64,000 bases of DNA. Source: Couchioplanes caeruleus. GTDB taxonomy: Bacteria; Actinomycetota; Actinomycetes; Mycobacteriales; Micromonosporaceae. Positions 1-9,478 of this stretch are shown one piece after another. Below the pieces are notes generated by a model, which did no database searches, had not been told where the DNA came from, and worked only from the letters and a program-made list of their open reading frames with translations. Location of the stretch: NCBI RefSeq assembly GCF_023499255.1, contig NZ_CP092183.1, positions 1,433,501-1,497,500 of the forward strand. The letters are read 5' to 3'. How positions within the stretch are numbered: position 1 is the stretch's first letter; each line of letters starts with the position of its first letter. The position numbers and the translations under genes are program-made.

Positions 1-50
1 CGCTGGGTCCGCCTCTGCCGCAAGCCGTGAACAAGCTGCACTCCAAGTGA
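1..50 (+). CDS. C-terminal end of an unidentified protein (partial)
   Basis: One frame is open from the window edge and ends at a TGA at 48-50, reading LGPPLPQAVNKLHSK. The other two forward frames also end within 55 bases, so the assignment rests on the fragment looking like an ordinary protein tail. An 84-base gap with no gene separates it from the next start. Too little is present to name a family. Confidence 0.3.
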   Translation, partial: LGPPLPQAVNKLHSK

Positions 51-134
51 AATAAACCACGCCTCCCGCCTTGTGACCGGCCGGTAACAACTGGACTAGA
101 GTCGGGCGAAAACCAGATCTGCGGGAGGCCACGA

Positions 135-893
135 ATGACCCAGCCGAGTCGGGTAGCGATCGTCACCGGAGCCGCACGCGGCATCGGCGAGGCGACCGCG
201 CGCAAGCTCGCCGCCGACGGCCTGGCCGTCGCGGTCGTCGACCTCGACGAGGGCGCGTGCGCCAACACGGTCACGGCGATCCACGACGCGGGCGGCACCG
301 CGCTCGCCGTCGGTGCCGACGTGTCGAACCCGGACCAGGTCACCGCGGCGGTCGAGAAGGTGGTCAACGAGCTGGGCGCGCCCACCGTCCTGGTGAACAA
401 CGCCGGCGTGCTGCGCGACAACCTGCTCTTCAAGATGAGCGACGACGACTGGGAGACCGTCATGGCGGTCCACCTGCGCGGCGCGTTCCTGTTCAGCCGG
501 GCGGTGCAGAAGCACATGGTGGACGCCGGCTGGGGCCGCATCGTCAGCCTGTCCAGCACGTCCGCGCTGGGCAACCGGGGCCAGGCCAACTACGCCGCCG
601 CCAAGGCCGGCCTGCAGGGCTTCACCAAGACCCTCGCGATCGAGCTGGGCCGCTTCGGCATCACCGCCAACGCGGTCGCGCCGGGGTTCATCGTGACCGA
701 CATGACCGCCGCCACCGCCGCGCGCGTGGGCGTCGACTTCGCGGACTTTGAGAAGGCGGCGATCAGTCAGATTCCCGTCGGCCGGGCGGGCCGTCCCGAA
801 GACGTCGCCCACACCGTATCCTTCCTGGTCAGTGAGGGAGCGGGGTTCGTGTCCGGCCAGGTGATCTACGTGGCCGGCGGTCCCCGCGGGTAG
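135..893 (+). CDS. SDR-family 3-oxoacyl-ACP reductase-like oxidoreductase
   Basis: Predicted 252-aa NAD(P)-dependent short-chain dehydrogenase, probably reducing a 3-ketoacyl or similar carbonyl substrate in the cytoplasm. The cofactor motif TGAARGIG lies at residues 11-18 and NNAG near 88-91. The catalytic Ser sits around 138-140 and the YAAAK pair is Tyr153/Lys157. The C-terminal end GxVIYVAGGPRG and the overall length match FabG-type SDRs. GGGAGG lies 8 bases before the ATG. The next gene starts 47 bases downstream. FabG-like paralogues are numerous in actinobacteria, so the true substrate cannot be read from sequence; the SDR assignment is firm, the exact role is not. Confidence 0.85.
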   Translation: MTQPSRVAIVTGAARGIGEATARKLAADGLAVAVVDLDEGACANTVTAIHDAGGTALAVGADVSNPDQVTAAVEKVVNELGAPTVLVNNAGVLRDNLLFKMSDDDWETVMAVHLRGAFLFSRAVQKHMVDAGWGRIVSLSSTSALGNRGQANYAAAKAGLQGFTKTLAIELGRFGITANAVAPGFIVTDMTAATAARVGVDFADFEKAAISQIPVGRAGRPEDVAHTVSFLVSEGAGFVSGQVIYVAGGPRG

Positions 894-940
894 CGTTTGC
901 CTTGATCGGGGTCGCTACAACAGGTAAGGAAGCGACCCCG

Positions 941-1381
941 ATGGGCGAAAGGGCGGAGAAGCGTTCAGTGAACCGACGGATGAGCTCTCGTAGCGTGGCG
1001 CTGACCAGCACGTTCCTGCTGCTGGCCGCGGGTGGCGCCGCGGCGTGCGACAACGGTGACGACTACCAGGACGAGGGCTTCTACTGCGCTGACGAGAACG
1101 GCACCATCGTCGACGAGGACTACTGCGACGACGACAACGACGGCGGCGGTGGCTTCGGGGGCGGCTTCTTCATCTGGCACTCGACCAGCTACCGCTCCGG
1201 CTACCCGATCGGTTCGCGGCTGCCCGCCGGCGGTCAGAGGTTCGCGTACAACGACAAGGCTTCGCGGTCGAGGTTCGGGCTCCCGTCCAGCGGCCGGATC
1301 AGCAACGGCACGGTGAAGACCAGCGTCGTCGGCAAGGGTGGCAGCGGCACGTCCGGCAAGTCCAGCCGGTCGGGTGGCTGA
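941..1381 (+). CDS. Small secreted lipoprotein, YgiB/DUF1190-like
   Basis: A 146-aa protein from the ATG at 941. A hydrophobic stretch (residues about 19-35) ends at AAAC, giving a likely lipidated Cys36. The mature part has an acidic, Cys-containing segment (GFYCADENG), a Gly-rich patch and a Ser/Gly/Lys-rich tail ending KSSRSGG. This layout resembles E. coli YgiB (DUF1190), whose partner YgiC is a glutathionylspermidine-synthase-like enzyme; the next gene, 3 bases downstream, is that family. The lipobox has Ala rather than Leu at -3, so lipidation is less certain. GTG 968 and ATG 980 are alternative starts. Function is unknown even in well-studied relatives. Confidence 0.65.
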   Translation: MGERAEKRSVNRRMSSRSVALTSTFLLLAAGGAAACDNGDDYQDEGFYCADENGTIVDEDYCDDDNDGGGGFGGGFFIWHSTSYRSGYPIGSRLPAGGQRFAYNDKASRSRFGLPSSGRISNGTVKTSVVGKGGSGTSGKSSRSGG

Positions 1382-1384
1382 GCC

Positions 1385-2839
1385 GTGCGCCGGGTCCCGT
1401 ACGGGCCGGTCCGCGACGGCTGGCGGCTCACCAACTACAGCCTCGGGCTGACCTACAACGACACCGAGCTGCCGGACGGGACGATGATCTCGTACTGGCA
1501 GGAGGGGCCGTACTACGAGTTCTCCGAGGCCGAGATCGAGGAGCTGGAGACGGCGACCTCGGTGCTGCACCAGATGTGCCTCGACGCCGGCGACTGGATG
1601 GTCCGGCAGTGCCCGCGGCGCACGCTCGAGGGCCGCCGCCAGGGCTACTTCGCCTCCGTGTGCACCCCGGAGAGCTGCTTCCTGACGAAGATCGGCATCC
1701 CGGAGTACGCGCACGAGCAGATCATCCGTACCTGGTTCGACGGCGACGCGGAGACCTGGACCCACCGGGACAAGGACCCCGACGGCACGGTCCCGATGCA
1801 GACGCCGGACTACTCGCCGAGCATCTACGGCCGCTTCGACCTCTGGTACAACGGCGCCGGCAGCGTCCCCCGGCTGCTCGAGTTCAACGCGCAGACCCCC
1901 ACGTCGCTGGTCGAGTCCGCGGTCATCCAGTGGCACTGGGTCGACCAGACCAACCTGACCCAGCACCCGTGGCGGCAGTGGAACTCCATCCACGACCGCC
2001 TCGTCGGCTGGGAGGCCGCCGACGGCGAGCCCGCCAACCCGGGCGCCTGGCGGCGCAACATCGGCAAGCTCCGCGAGGCCCGGCCCTGGCTGCCGGAGAA
2101 ACCGAAGATCTATTTCGCGTACGAGACGAGCGAGACGTCCGGTGAGGACCGGATGAACGTCGCCTACCTGATGGCCACCGCCGAGGAGGCCGGCTACCCG
2201 GTCGAGCTCATCGCCATGAGCCAGATCGGCTGGGACGTGGCGGGCGACCGCGTGCTCTTCGTCCCCGCCCCCGGCCAGGAGCACAAGGCCGAGCCGATCG
2301 ACGTGATCTTCATGCTGTACCCGTGGGAGTGGTTCTGGAACGAGGAGGGCGGCAAGGCCTTCTTCCGCAACATGGCCGACCCGGCGAAACGGGGCACGGT
2401 GTGGATCGAGCCTCCGTACAAGGCGGCGCTGCTGGGCAACAAGGCGCTGCTGCCGGTGCTGTGGAAGCTGTTCGGCGACGACCCCGAGCGCGGCAAGTAC
2501 CTGCTGCCGGCGTACTTCGCGGAGTCCTCGTCGGCGGCCAAGCTGACCAGCTACGCCAAGAAGCCCGTCTGGGGCCGTGAGGGCGGATCGGTCACCCTGG
2601 TCAAGGACGGGGTCACAATCACCGAACACCCCTCCGAGTACGGCGCGGACGGCCGGTTCGTGGTGCAGGAGCTGCTCGAACTGCCGTCGTACGACGGTCT
2701 GGAGGGGACGGTGCACCCGGTGATCGGCTCCTGGCTGATCGACGGCGAGCCGGCGGGCATGGGCATCCGCGAAGGGCTGGGCACGGACGGCCTGGTCACG
2801 AAGGACCGCTGCAACTTCCTGCCGCACCTCATCAGCTGA
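1385..2839 (+). CDS. Glutathionylspermidine synthase-family ATP-grasp protein (YgiC-like)
   Basis: A 484-aa protein starting at GTG 1385, three bases after the lipoprotein gene and so probably co-transcribed. The family fold is ATP-grasp, forming amide bonds with ATP. The region GRFDLWYNGAGSVPRLLEFN (about residues 149-168) and the C-terminal PVIGSWLIDGEPAGMGIREG match the glutathionylspermidine-synthase C-terminal domain. No N-terminal amidase domain is present, as in YgiC/YjfC. True glutathionylspermidine synthesis is unlikely in an actinobacterium lacking glutathione, so the natural substrate is unknown. Its last codons (HLIS-stop) form half of a 15-bp repeat that recurs at 4636. Confidence 0.8.
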   Translation: MRRVPYGPVRDGWRLTNYSLGLTYNDTELPDGTMISYWQEGPYYEFSEAEIEELETATSVLHQMCLDAGDWMVRQCPRRTLEGRRQGYFASVCTPESCFLTKIGIPEYAHEQIIRTWFDGDAETWTHRDKDPDGTVPMQTPDYSPSIYGRFDLWYNGAGSVPRLLEFNAQTPTSLVESAVIQWHWVDQTNLTQHPWRQWNSIHDRLVGWEAADGEPANPGAWRRNIGKLREARPWLPEKPKIYFAYETSETSGEDRMNVAYLMATAEEAGYPVELIAMSQIGWDVAGDRVLFVPAPGQEHKAEPIDVIFMLYPWEWFWNEEGGKAFFRNMADPAKRGTVWIEPPYKAALLGNKALLPVLWKLFGDDPERGKYLLPAYFAESSSAAKLTSYAKKPVWGREGGSVTLVKDGVTITEHPSEYGADGRFVVQELLELPSYDGLEGTVHPVIGSWLIDGEPAGMGIREGLGTDGLVTKDRCNFLPHLIS

Positions 2840-2840
2840 C
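2826..2840. repeat. 15-bp direct repeat, left copy (3' end of the ATP-grasp gene)
   Basis: ACCTCATCAGCTGAC is identical to positions 4636-4650. The left copy overlaps the last codons and stop of the ATP-grasp gene. The two copies bracket exactly one gene, as expected for an insertion that duplicated its target. Confidence 0.8.
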
Positions 2841-2853
2841 ACCGAGAGAGGAT

Positions 2854-2887
2854 CTTGCTAAAGTCTTTTGCAAAAGACTTTAGCAAG
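2854..2887. promoter_or_regulatory. 34-bp perfect palindrome, likely autoregulatory operator
   Basis: The left arm CTTGCTAAAGTCTTTTG and the right arm CAAAAGACTTTAGCAAG are exact reverse complements with no spacer. The site is AT-rich in a GC-rich genome and ends 9 bases before the GTG start of the following gene, with GGGAGG between. A bound dimer here would block transcription or ribosome access. The encoded protein has C-terminal winged-helix segments, so it could be its own repressor (inference). Confidence 0.75.
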
Positions 2888-2896
2888 GGAGGCGGC

Positions 2897-4630
2897 GTGG
2901 TCGGTCCGGAACTCGCGCGGCTTGTCGCCCTGCTGCGGCAAGCGCGTACCGACCTCATGGATGTCGAGGTCAAGGCGGCGGCCGGAGGGCTGCCGAAGTC
3001 GGTGCGGGACACGCTGAGCGCGTTCAGCAACGACCGAGGCGGCACGCTCCTCCTGGGGCTGGACGAGAATGACGACTTCCGTCCCGCCGTGGGCTTCGAT
3101 GCGGCGCGGATCCGGGATGCGCTTGCCTCAGCGTGTAGTGACGACCTGCATCCGCCCGTGCGCGCGGAGATTGACATCGTCCCCTTCGGGGGCTCGCTGG
3201 TGGTCGTGGGTGAGGTCGGCGAGCTCGACCCGCGCTTCAAGCCGTGTTACGTCGCCGCTCGCGGTGAATACAACGGGTCTTTCACCCGGGGTGGAGACGG
3301 TGACCGCCGGCTCACCGATTTCGAGATCCACCTCCTTCACACCAACCGCGGTCAGCCGGAGGACGACCGGCAGCCGGTCGCCAACGCTCTGCCGGAAGAC
3401 CTGGAGTCCGTGGAAGTGCGAGCTCTGGTCGACAGGGTTCGTCTCCGGCAACCGCGAGCTTTCGCCAATCTCTCGTCAGAGCAGGTGCTGCGCAGACTCA
3501 ACGTGCTTGCTGAGGATCAGGAGGGCCGGCTCCGGCCGACCCTCGGGGGGCTCTTGGCGCTCGGTGCGTATCCGCAGCAGTTCTTTCCTCAGCTCAATGT
3601 GACCTTCGTGGTCTATCCGGGGCTGTCAGCTGAGGATGTACCGGTCAATGGGCCCCGGTTCCTCGACAACAGGTCCTTCGACGGACCGATTCCCGTGATG
3701 GTTGATGAAGCCGTCACGGCGGTCCTTCGTAACACGTCCGTGCGGTCGTTCGTCGAAGGCGCTGGACGTACCGATGTGTACGACTACCCGGCAGAGGCTG
3801 TCCGCGAGGCGGTCGCGAACGCTCTGCTGCATCGGGATTACTCCCCGTACTCCCGAGGGGCGCCCGTGCAGATCACTCTGTATGCGGACCGACTGGTCGT
3901 TGCCAATCCGGGTGGACTGTTTGGCGCCGTGACCACGGACGACTTGGGCGGTGAGGGGGTCACGTCGACGCGTAATTCCGTGCTGGCGAAGTTGCTGCAG
4001 GACGTTCGTCTGCCGGAGAGCGGCCGCATGGTGTGCGAGAACCGGGCCAGCGGAATTCCGACGATGCTCCGTGAACTCCGCCGGATCGGATCGCCGCCAC
4101 CGGAGTTCCACAGTCGTATCACTCGCTTCAAGGTCGTCATGCCGAGGCATGCCCTCCTGGGTGACGAGACCATGAGGTGGATTGCCGGCCTTCATCAGAG
4201 GGGTCTCACACCGACCCAGCATCTGGCTTTGGCCGAGATGCGCGCAGGCCGCCCGGTGACCAACGGCTCCATGCGAAATCTGGGCCTGGAGGCGCACCGT
4301 GCGACCGCCGAGCTTTCCGACCTCGTCAACCGGGGTGTTGCGGTGCGGATCGGTGAACGGCGCCATGCTCGTTATGTTCTGGCCCCTGCCGATGGCAGTG
4401 CTGAACGCGGGTTCGAAGCACTGCCGCCCGCGAGGAGCGTCGAAGAGGAGGTGCTGGCCGCGTTCACGGATCAATCCGAGTTGAGTCGCCGGGAGCTGGA
4501 ACAATGTACGGGCCTGAGCTGGACGAAGGTTCTTCGAGCTTTGAACACGCTCGAGGCTCAGGGGCGGATTGCGTTCACTGCACCGGCCCGCTCACCCCAC
4601 CGACGCTATCGGCGCGTCGATGAGCGGTGA
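2897..4630 (+). CDS. Schlafen/AlbA_2 - HATPase - winged-helix protein (putative regulator or defence ATPase)
   Basis: A 577-aa protein from GTG 2897, chosen because GGGAGG precedes it; an in-frame TTG at 2855 would put the palindrome inside the coding region. An N-terminal AlbA_2/divergent AAA_4 domain carries EVKAAAGGLPKSVRDTLSAF then RGGTLLLGLDE. The middle has a GHKL-type ATPase_C-4 module (YPAEAVREAVANALLHRDYS, later VVANPGGLFG). The last 150 residues look like two winged helices. Such proteins are annotated as transcriptional regulators or RecG-like proteins, and some take part in defence. Base and codon use are visibly less GC-rich than the neighbours. With the flanking 15-bp repeats this points to recent acquisition. 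Confidence 0.82.
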   Translation: MVGPELARLVALLRQARTDLMDVEVKAAAGGLPKSVRDTLSAFSNDRGGTLLLGLDENDDFRPAVGFDAARIRDALASACSDDLHPPVRAEIDIVPFGGSLVVVGEVGELDPRFKPCYVAARGEYNGSFTRGGDGDRRLTDFEIHLLHTNRGQPEDDRQPVANALPEDLESVEVRALVDRVRLRQPRAFANLSSEQVLRRLNVLAEDQEGRLRPTLGGLLALGAYPQQFFPQLNVTFVVYPGLSAEDVPVNGPRFLDNRSFDGPIPVMVDEAVTAVLRNTSVRSFVEGAGRTDVYDYPAEAVREAVANALLHRDYSPYSRGAPVQITLYADRLVVANPGGLFGAVTTDDLGGEGVTSTRNSVLAKLLQDVRLPESGRMVCENRASGIPTMLRELRRIGSPPPEFHSRITRFKVVMPRHALLGDETMRWIAGLHQRGLTPTQHLALAEMRAGRPVTNGSMRNLGLEAHRATAELSDLVNRGVAVRIGERRHARYVLAPADGSAERGFEALPPARSVEEEVLAAFTDQSELSRRELEQCTGLSWTKVLRALNTLEAQGRIAFTAPARSPHRRYRRVDER

Positions 4631-4635
4631 GCACA

Positions 4636-4650
4636 ACCTCATCAGCTGAC
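4636..4650. repeat. 15-bp direct repeat, right copy
   Basis: Second copy of ACCTCATCAGCTGAC, five bases after the stop of the inserted gene. Removing 2841-4650 would restore an uninterrupted 3' end for the ATP-grasp gene followed by GTGGGGTCCGGG. Confidence 0.8.
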
Positions 4651-4741
4651 GTGGGGTCCGGGCGGGCCGGAAGGCGTTACCATACGGCTTCATCAATGTT
4701 ACCGTTCACTTCCCGGCCGACCCGCACCCGAGGACACCGCC

Positions 4742-6187
4742 GTGGCCCAGCCGACCCACGCCCGTGACGACGCCGTCGTCGTCGCCGCGCGTGCCGGTGA
4801 CCGGGCCGCGTGGAACGAGCTGGCGCGTCGTCATCTGCCGATGGTGTACACGCTCGTCCGGCAGGCGCTGCACGACGATCCGGGCGTGGACGACGTGGTG
4901 CAGGACGTCATGGTGCGCGCGCTGCGGCAGCTGTCCGACCTGCGGTCGCCGGGCAGCTTCCGGCCGTGGCTCGCCGCCATCGCCGTACGCCAGATCGGCA
5001 GCCACCTGGCCCGGGAGGAGGTCGCCGCCCGCCGCGCGGTGCCGCTCGGCGAGGTGACCGGCCGTCCGGATGCCGGCGCGGAGGTGGAGGGGCCGGCGCT
5101 GCTCCGGGCCGAGCTGGCGGGTCAGCGCCGCCAGGTGGGGCACGCGACCCGGTGGATGGGCGCGGACGAGCGGACCGTGTTCTCGCTGTGGTGGCTGGAG
5201 ACGGTCGGCGAGCTGACCCGCCGTGACGTCGCCGCGGCCCTCGGGACGAGCGTCGCTCATGCTGGCGTACGGATCCAGCGGATGCGTGAGCAGCTCGAAG
5301 CCGCCCGGCGGGTCGTCGCGGCGCTCGAGGCGATGCCCGGTTGTGGCGTCCTCGGCGAGGTCGCGGCGGAGTGGGACGGGGTCCCGGGCGGGTACTGGCG
5401 GAAACGGCTGACCCGGCACGTCGAATCCTGCCGGGTCTGCGGCGCCGCCGCCGGTGGGCTCGTACCGCTGGACCGCCTGCTGGCGGGGATCGCGCTGCTT
5501 CCCGTGCCCGTCGCGCTGACGGCCGCGGTGCTCGGCAAGACGTCCGCGGGCGGTGTGGCCGTCACCTCGTGGCTGGGCCGGGTCGTGCAGGTGGCCGTCG
5601 CTCATCCGCTGGCGGTGACGGTCGCGTCCGGGATGCTGGTCGTCGGCGTCACGGCGTCCGCCGCCGCCGTCGTGCCGTTCACCCGCTCGAGCGTCGCCGC
5701 GGCGCCGGCGCTGCCCCGGCCCGGGCCGCCGCAACCGGATCCGCCGGCCGGGGCGCTGCGTACCGGCCGGGTGTCGCTGGAGTCGGCCACCTCGGCCGGC
5801 CGGTTCGTCGCCGTGGCGGGGGACCAGGGTGTGCTCGTCACGATCGGCCCGGGGAGCGACGCCGCGACGCGCGAGCGAACCACCTTGATCGCGGAGGCCG
5901 GGCTCGCCGACGCGTCGTGCTTCTCGTTCCGCCGGCCGGACGGGCGCTACCTGCGCCATTCGTCGTTCCGGCTGCGGCTCAGCGCGGACGAGGGGACCGT
6001 TCTCTTCCGGCGGGATGCGACGTTCTGCGGTCAGGACGGCTTCGTGGACGACTCGGTGTCGCTGGAGTCGTACAACTACCGTGGATTCTTCCTGCGCCAT
6101 GTCGGCGATCAGCTGTGGATCGACCAGTTCGACGGCAGCGACGCGTTCCGGGCCGACAGCTCGTTCCGGGTGCGACCGCCACGCTGA
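4742..6187 (+). CDS. ECF sigma factor fused to zinc-finger, membrane segment and AbfB carbohydrate-binding domain
   Basis: A 481-aa fusion from GTG 4742 (GAGG upstream). Residues about 15-95 form sigma region 2 (DDVVQDVMVRALRQL) and 130-185 region 4 (RDVAAALGTSVAHAGVRIQR). HVESCRVC near 226-233 resembles the H-x3-C-x2-C zinc finger of anti-sigma factors. Hydrophobic stretches at about 245-275 and 286-313 should span the membrane. From about 340 to the end are AbfB-type repeats (RYLRHSSFRLRL ... GTVLFRRDATF; FFLRHVGDQLWIDQF). An outside arabinan- or xylan-sensing domain is therefore tied to an inside sigma factor. The next gene is a xylanase, a plausible target (inference). Confidence 0.85.
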   Translation: MAQPTHARDDAVVVAARAGDRAAWNELARRHLPMVYTLVRQALHDDPGVDDVVQDVMVRALRQLSDLRSPGSFRPWLAAIAVRQIGSHLAREEVAARRAVPLGEVTGRPDAGAEVEGPALLRAELAGQRRQVGHATRWMGADERTVFSLWWLETVGELTRRDVAAALGTSVAHAGVRIQRMREQLEAARRVVAALEAMPGCGVLGEVAAEWDGVPGGYWRKRLTRHVESCRVCGAAAGGLVPLDRLLAGIALLPVPVALTAAVLGKTSAGGVAVTSWLGRVVQVAVAHPLAVTVASGMLVVGVTASAAAVVPFTRSSVAAAPALPRPGPPQPDPPAGALRTGRVSLESATSAGRFVAVAGDQGVLVTIGPGSDAATRERTTLIAEAGLADASCFSFRRPDGRYLRHSSFRLRLSADEGTVLFRRDATFCGQDGFVDDSVSLESYNYRGFFLRHVGDQLWIDQFDGSDAFRADSSFRVRPPR

Positions 6188-7654
<1,467 letters not shown>

Positions 7655-7676
7655 CGACGCCCTGACCGCATCGCAC

Positions 7677-7706
7677 CCGCCGGTCCGGCTCCTGCCGGGC
7701 CGGCGG
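7677..7706. terminator. GC-rich hairpin between convergent genes
   Basis: CCGCCGGTCCGGC pairs with GCCGGGCCGGCGG across a 4-base loop (one G-U pair). It lies between the xylanase and the convergent membrane-protein gene. There is no U-tract, as is common for actinobacterial terminators. Confidence 0.5.
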
Positions 7707-7715
7707 TGTGTCGTC

Positions 7716-8147
7716 TCAGGGGCGCGGACGGTTGCGCCAGAGCCACCAGAGGCCGACGAACGGCAGCACCAGCGGGACGTAGCCGTACCCGCTGCCGTAG
7801 CGGGACCAGACCGTGTCGTCCGAGAACGCGACCGCGTCCGCGATGCTCAGCGTGCCCACCACCAGCACGCCGATCAGCTCGATCGAGCAGCTGGTCAGCG
7901 CGAGCAGCCGGCCCCGGACGCCGCCGATCGCCAGACCCACGGTCGCCGCGATGTAGACCAGGCCGGCGAACGCCGACAGCAGGTACGCCAGCGGCGCCTC
8001 GGAGAAGTGCGTGGTGATCTGGACCAGGGCGCGGGCGCTCGCCGACAGCGCGAAGATGCCGTACACGAGGAGCAGGACCCGGCCGAGGCCGGTGCCGATG
8101 GCCGCGTCGCGGGGGCGGGCCGGGGTCGGGGTGGGCTGCTCAGCCAC
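7716..8147 (-). CDS. Conserved hypothetical integral membrane protein
   Basis: A 143-aa protein with a charged, Pro-rich N-terminus (residues 1-20) and four predicted transmembrane helices (about 22-44, 52-75, 80-105 and 118-138), ending in a basic RNRPRP tail. Its start overlaps the end of the upstream membrane-protein gene by 8 bases, so the two are probably translated from one message and may work together. I do not recognise a named family. The hydrophobic pattern and codon bias support a real gene. Confidence 0.75.
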   Translation of the reverse strand: MAEQPTPTPARPRDAAIGTGLGRVLLLVYGIFALSASARALVQITTHFSEAPLAYLLSAFAGLVYIAATVGLAIGGVRGRLLALTSCSIELIGVLVVGTLSIADAVAFSDDTVWSRYGSGYGYVPLVLPFVGLWWLWRNRPRP

Positions 8148-8508
8148 TGGTCACCTCCGCGATCTGCTGCAGGCGCAGCACGAGGACCGGCAGCGTCAGC
8201 GCGGCGACGCCGAGGATAAGGGTGCCCCAGCGGGTCGGTTCGAGGCGGGCCAGGTAGACCGCGACCGGCGCGAAGGCGACCGTGGTGATGAGGTAGCCGA
8301 CGAACGTGGTCCATTCGGCCGGCCGGTCGCCGATGAAGAGGCCGACGACGGCGACCACGACCAGGACCGCCACCAGCGCGCCGAGGCCGAGCATGGACCA
8401 CAGGTCGGCGTTCGTCGGGCGGCGGTCGAGGGCCGTACGGACCAGGTACCAGACCGCCAGCACCAGCGCCACCGCGATCACGGCGATCGAGAGGGGGCCG
8501 TTCATCAC
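8140..8508 (-). CDS. Conserved hypothetical membrane protein, leaderless start
   Basis: A 122-aa protein with about four transmembrane helices (SIAVIAVALVLAVWYLV, then three more) and short loops. I place the start at GTG 8508 because TACGCT lies exactly six bases upstream (8515-8520 on the reverse strand) with no ribosome-binding site, as in other leaderless genes here; GTG 8514 and ATG 8505 are alternatives. It heads a two-gene unit with the downstream membrane protein and diverges from the oxidoreductase at 8582. Function unknown. Confidence 0.72.
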   Translation of the reverse strand: MMNGPLSIAVIAVALVLAVWYLVRTALDRRPTNADLWSMLGLGALVAVLVVVAVVGLFIGDRPAEWTTFVGYLITTVAFAPVAVYLARLEPTRWGTLILGVAALTLPVLVLRLQQIAEVTSG

Positions 8509-8581
8509 CGGCACAGCGTACTGACCAGTCCGGGCGTGTTAGCTTTCGCCCGGGTGATCAGCGGCGGAAGGCGGCACGGCG

Positions 8582-9478
8582 ATGCGGTTCGGACTCTTCG
8601 GCACGGGGCCCTGGGCCCACCAGGCGCACGCTCCGGCGCTGGCGGCCCACGACGACGTCGAGTTCGTCGGTGTGTGGGGACGCAACGCGGAGAAGGCTGC
8701 CGAGCTGGCCGGTGAGCACGGCGCGAAGCCGTACGCGGACATCGACGCGCTGATCGCCGACGTGGACGCGATCGCGGTCGCCCTCCCGCCGGACGTGCAG
8801 GCGGACATCGCGCTGCGGGCCGCGCGCGCGGGCAAGCACCTGCTGCTGGACAAGCCCGTGGCGTTCACCGCGGCGGCCGCCCGGGAGATCGTGGCCGCGG
8901 CGACGGAGCACGAGGTCGCCAGTGTGGTGTTCTTCACCCGGCGGTTCATGCCGGCCATCCAGGAGTTCGTCGAGCGGGCCGAGGCCACCGGCGGCTGGCT
9001 CGAGGCCCGCATCGATCACCTCGGCTCGATCTTCCAGCCCGGCAACCCGTTCGGCGAGTCGGCCTGGCGCAAGGAGAGCGGCGGCCTGTGGGACGTCGGC
9101 CCGCACGCGGTCGCGCTCGTGCTGCCCGTGCTCGGCGCGGTCACCGAGGTCACCGCGCTGGCCGGCGCCCGGGACATGACCCACGTCCTGCTGCGGCACG
9201 CCGGCGGCGCGATCAGCACGCTGACCCTGTCGGTCGACGCCCCGGCCAAGCTCGAACGCGAGGACGCCGTCCTGTACGGCGAGTCCGGCGTCGCCGGTGT
9301 GCCCCCGGTCGAGTGGCTGCCGGTGGAGGCGTTCGGGCGGGGGGTCGACGCGCTGATCGGCGCCGCGAACGGTGGCCCGGCGTCGCCGCTCGACGTGCGC
9401 TTCGGCGCGGAGGTCGTCACGATCCTCGCCGCCGCCGCCGAGTCCATCTCCACCGGAGCCACCGTCAAGCTCGGCTAG
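8582..9478 (+). CDS. Gfo/Idh/MocA-family NAD(P)-dependent oxidoreductase
   Basis: A 298-aa predicted sugar or inositol-type dehydrogenase. An N-terminal Rossmann fold opens with MRFGLFGTGPWAHQAHAP. The family EKP motif appears as LLDKPVAF near residue 91, with the usual Lys kept. The second half is the GFO_IDH_MocA C-terminal fold, with GGLWDVGPHAV corresponding to the conserved substrate-site Asp/His. The substrate is unknown. The gene is monocistronic: divergent from the membrane pair and convergent with the propeller gene, with which it shares the four bases CTAG so that the two stop codons overlap. Confidence 0.85.
   Translation: MRFGLFGTGPWAHQAHAPALAAHDDVEFVGVWGRNAEKAAELAGEHGAKPYADIDALIADVDAIAVALPPDVQADIALRAARAGKHLLLDKPVAFTAAAAREIVAAATEHEVASVVFFTRRFMPAIQEFVERAEATGGWLEARIDHLGSIFQPGNPFGESAWRKESGGLWDVGPHAVALVLPVLGAVTEVTALAGARDMTHVLLRHAGGAISTLTLSVDAPAKLEREDAVLYGESGVAGVPPVEWLPVEAFGRGVDALIGAANGGPASPLDVRFGAEVVTILAAAAESISTGATVKLG

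Noticed and set aside
1385..2839. True glutathionylspermidine synthesis
   Set aside because: Only the ATP-grasp domain is present and actinobacteria generally use mycothiol rather than glutathione.
965..2842. 625-codon reverse frame over the lipoprotein and ATP-grasp genes
   Set aside because: Shadow of the forward genes, with no start signal or recognisable domain.
2855..2896. TTG start giving a 591-residue Schlafen/AlbA-type protein
   Set aside because: This would place the 34-bp palindrome in the coding region and ignore the GGGAGG just before GTG 2897.
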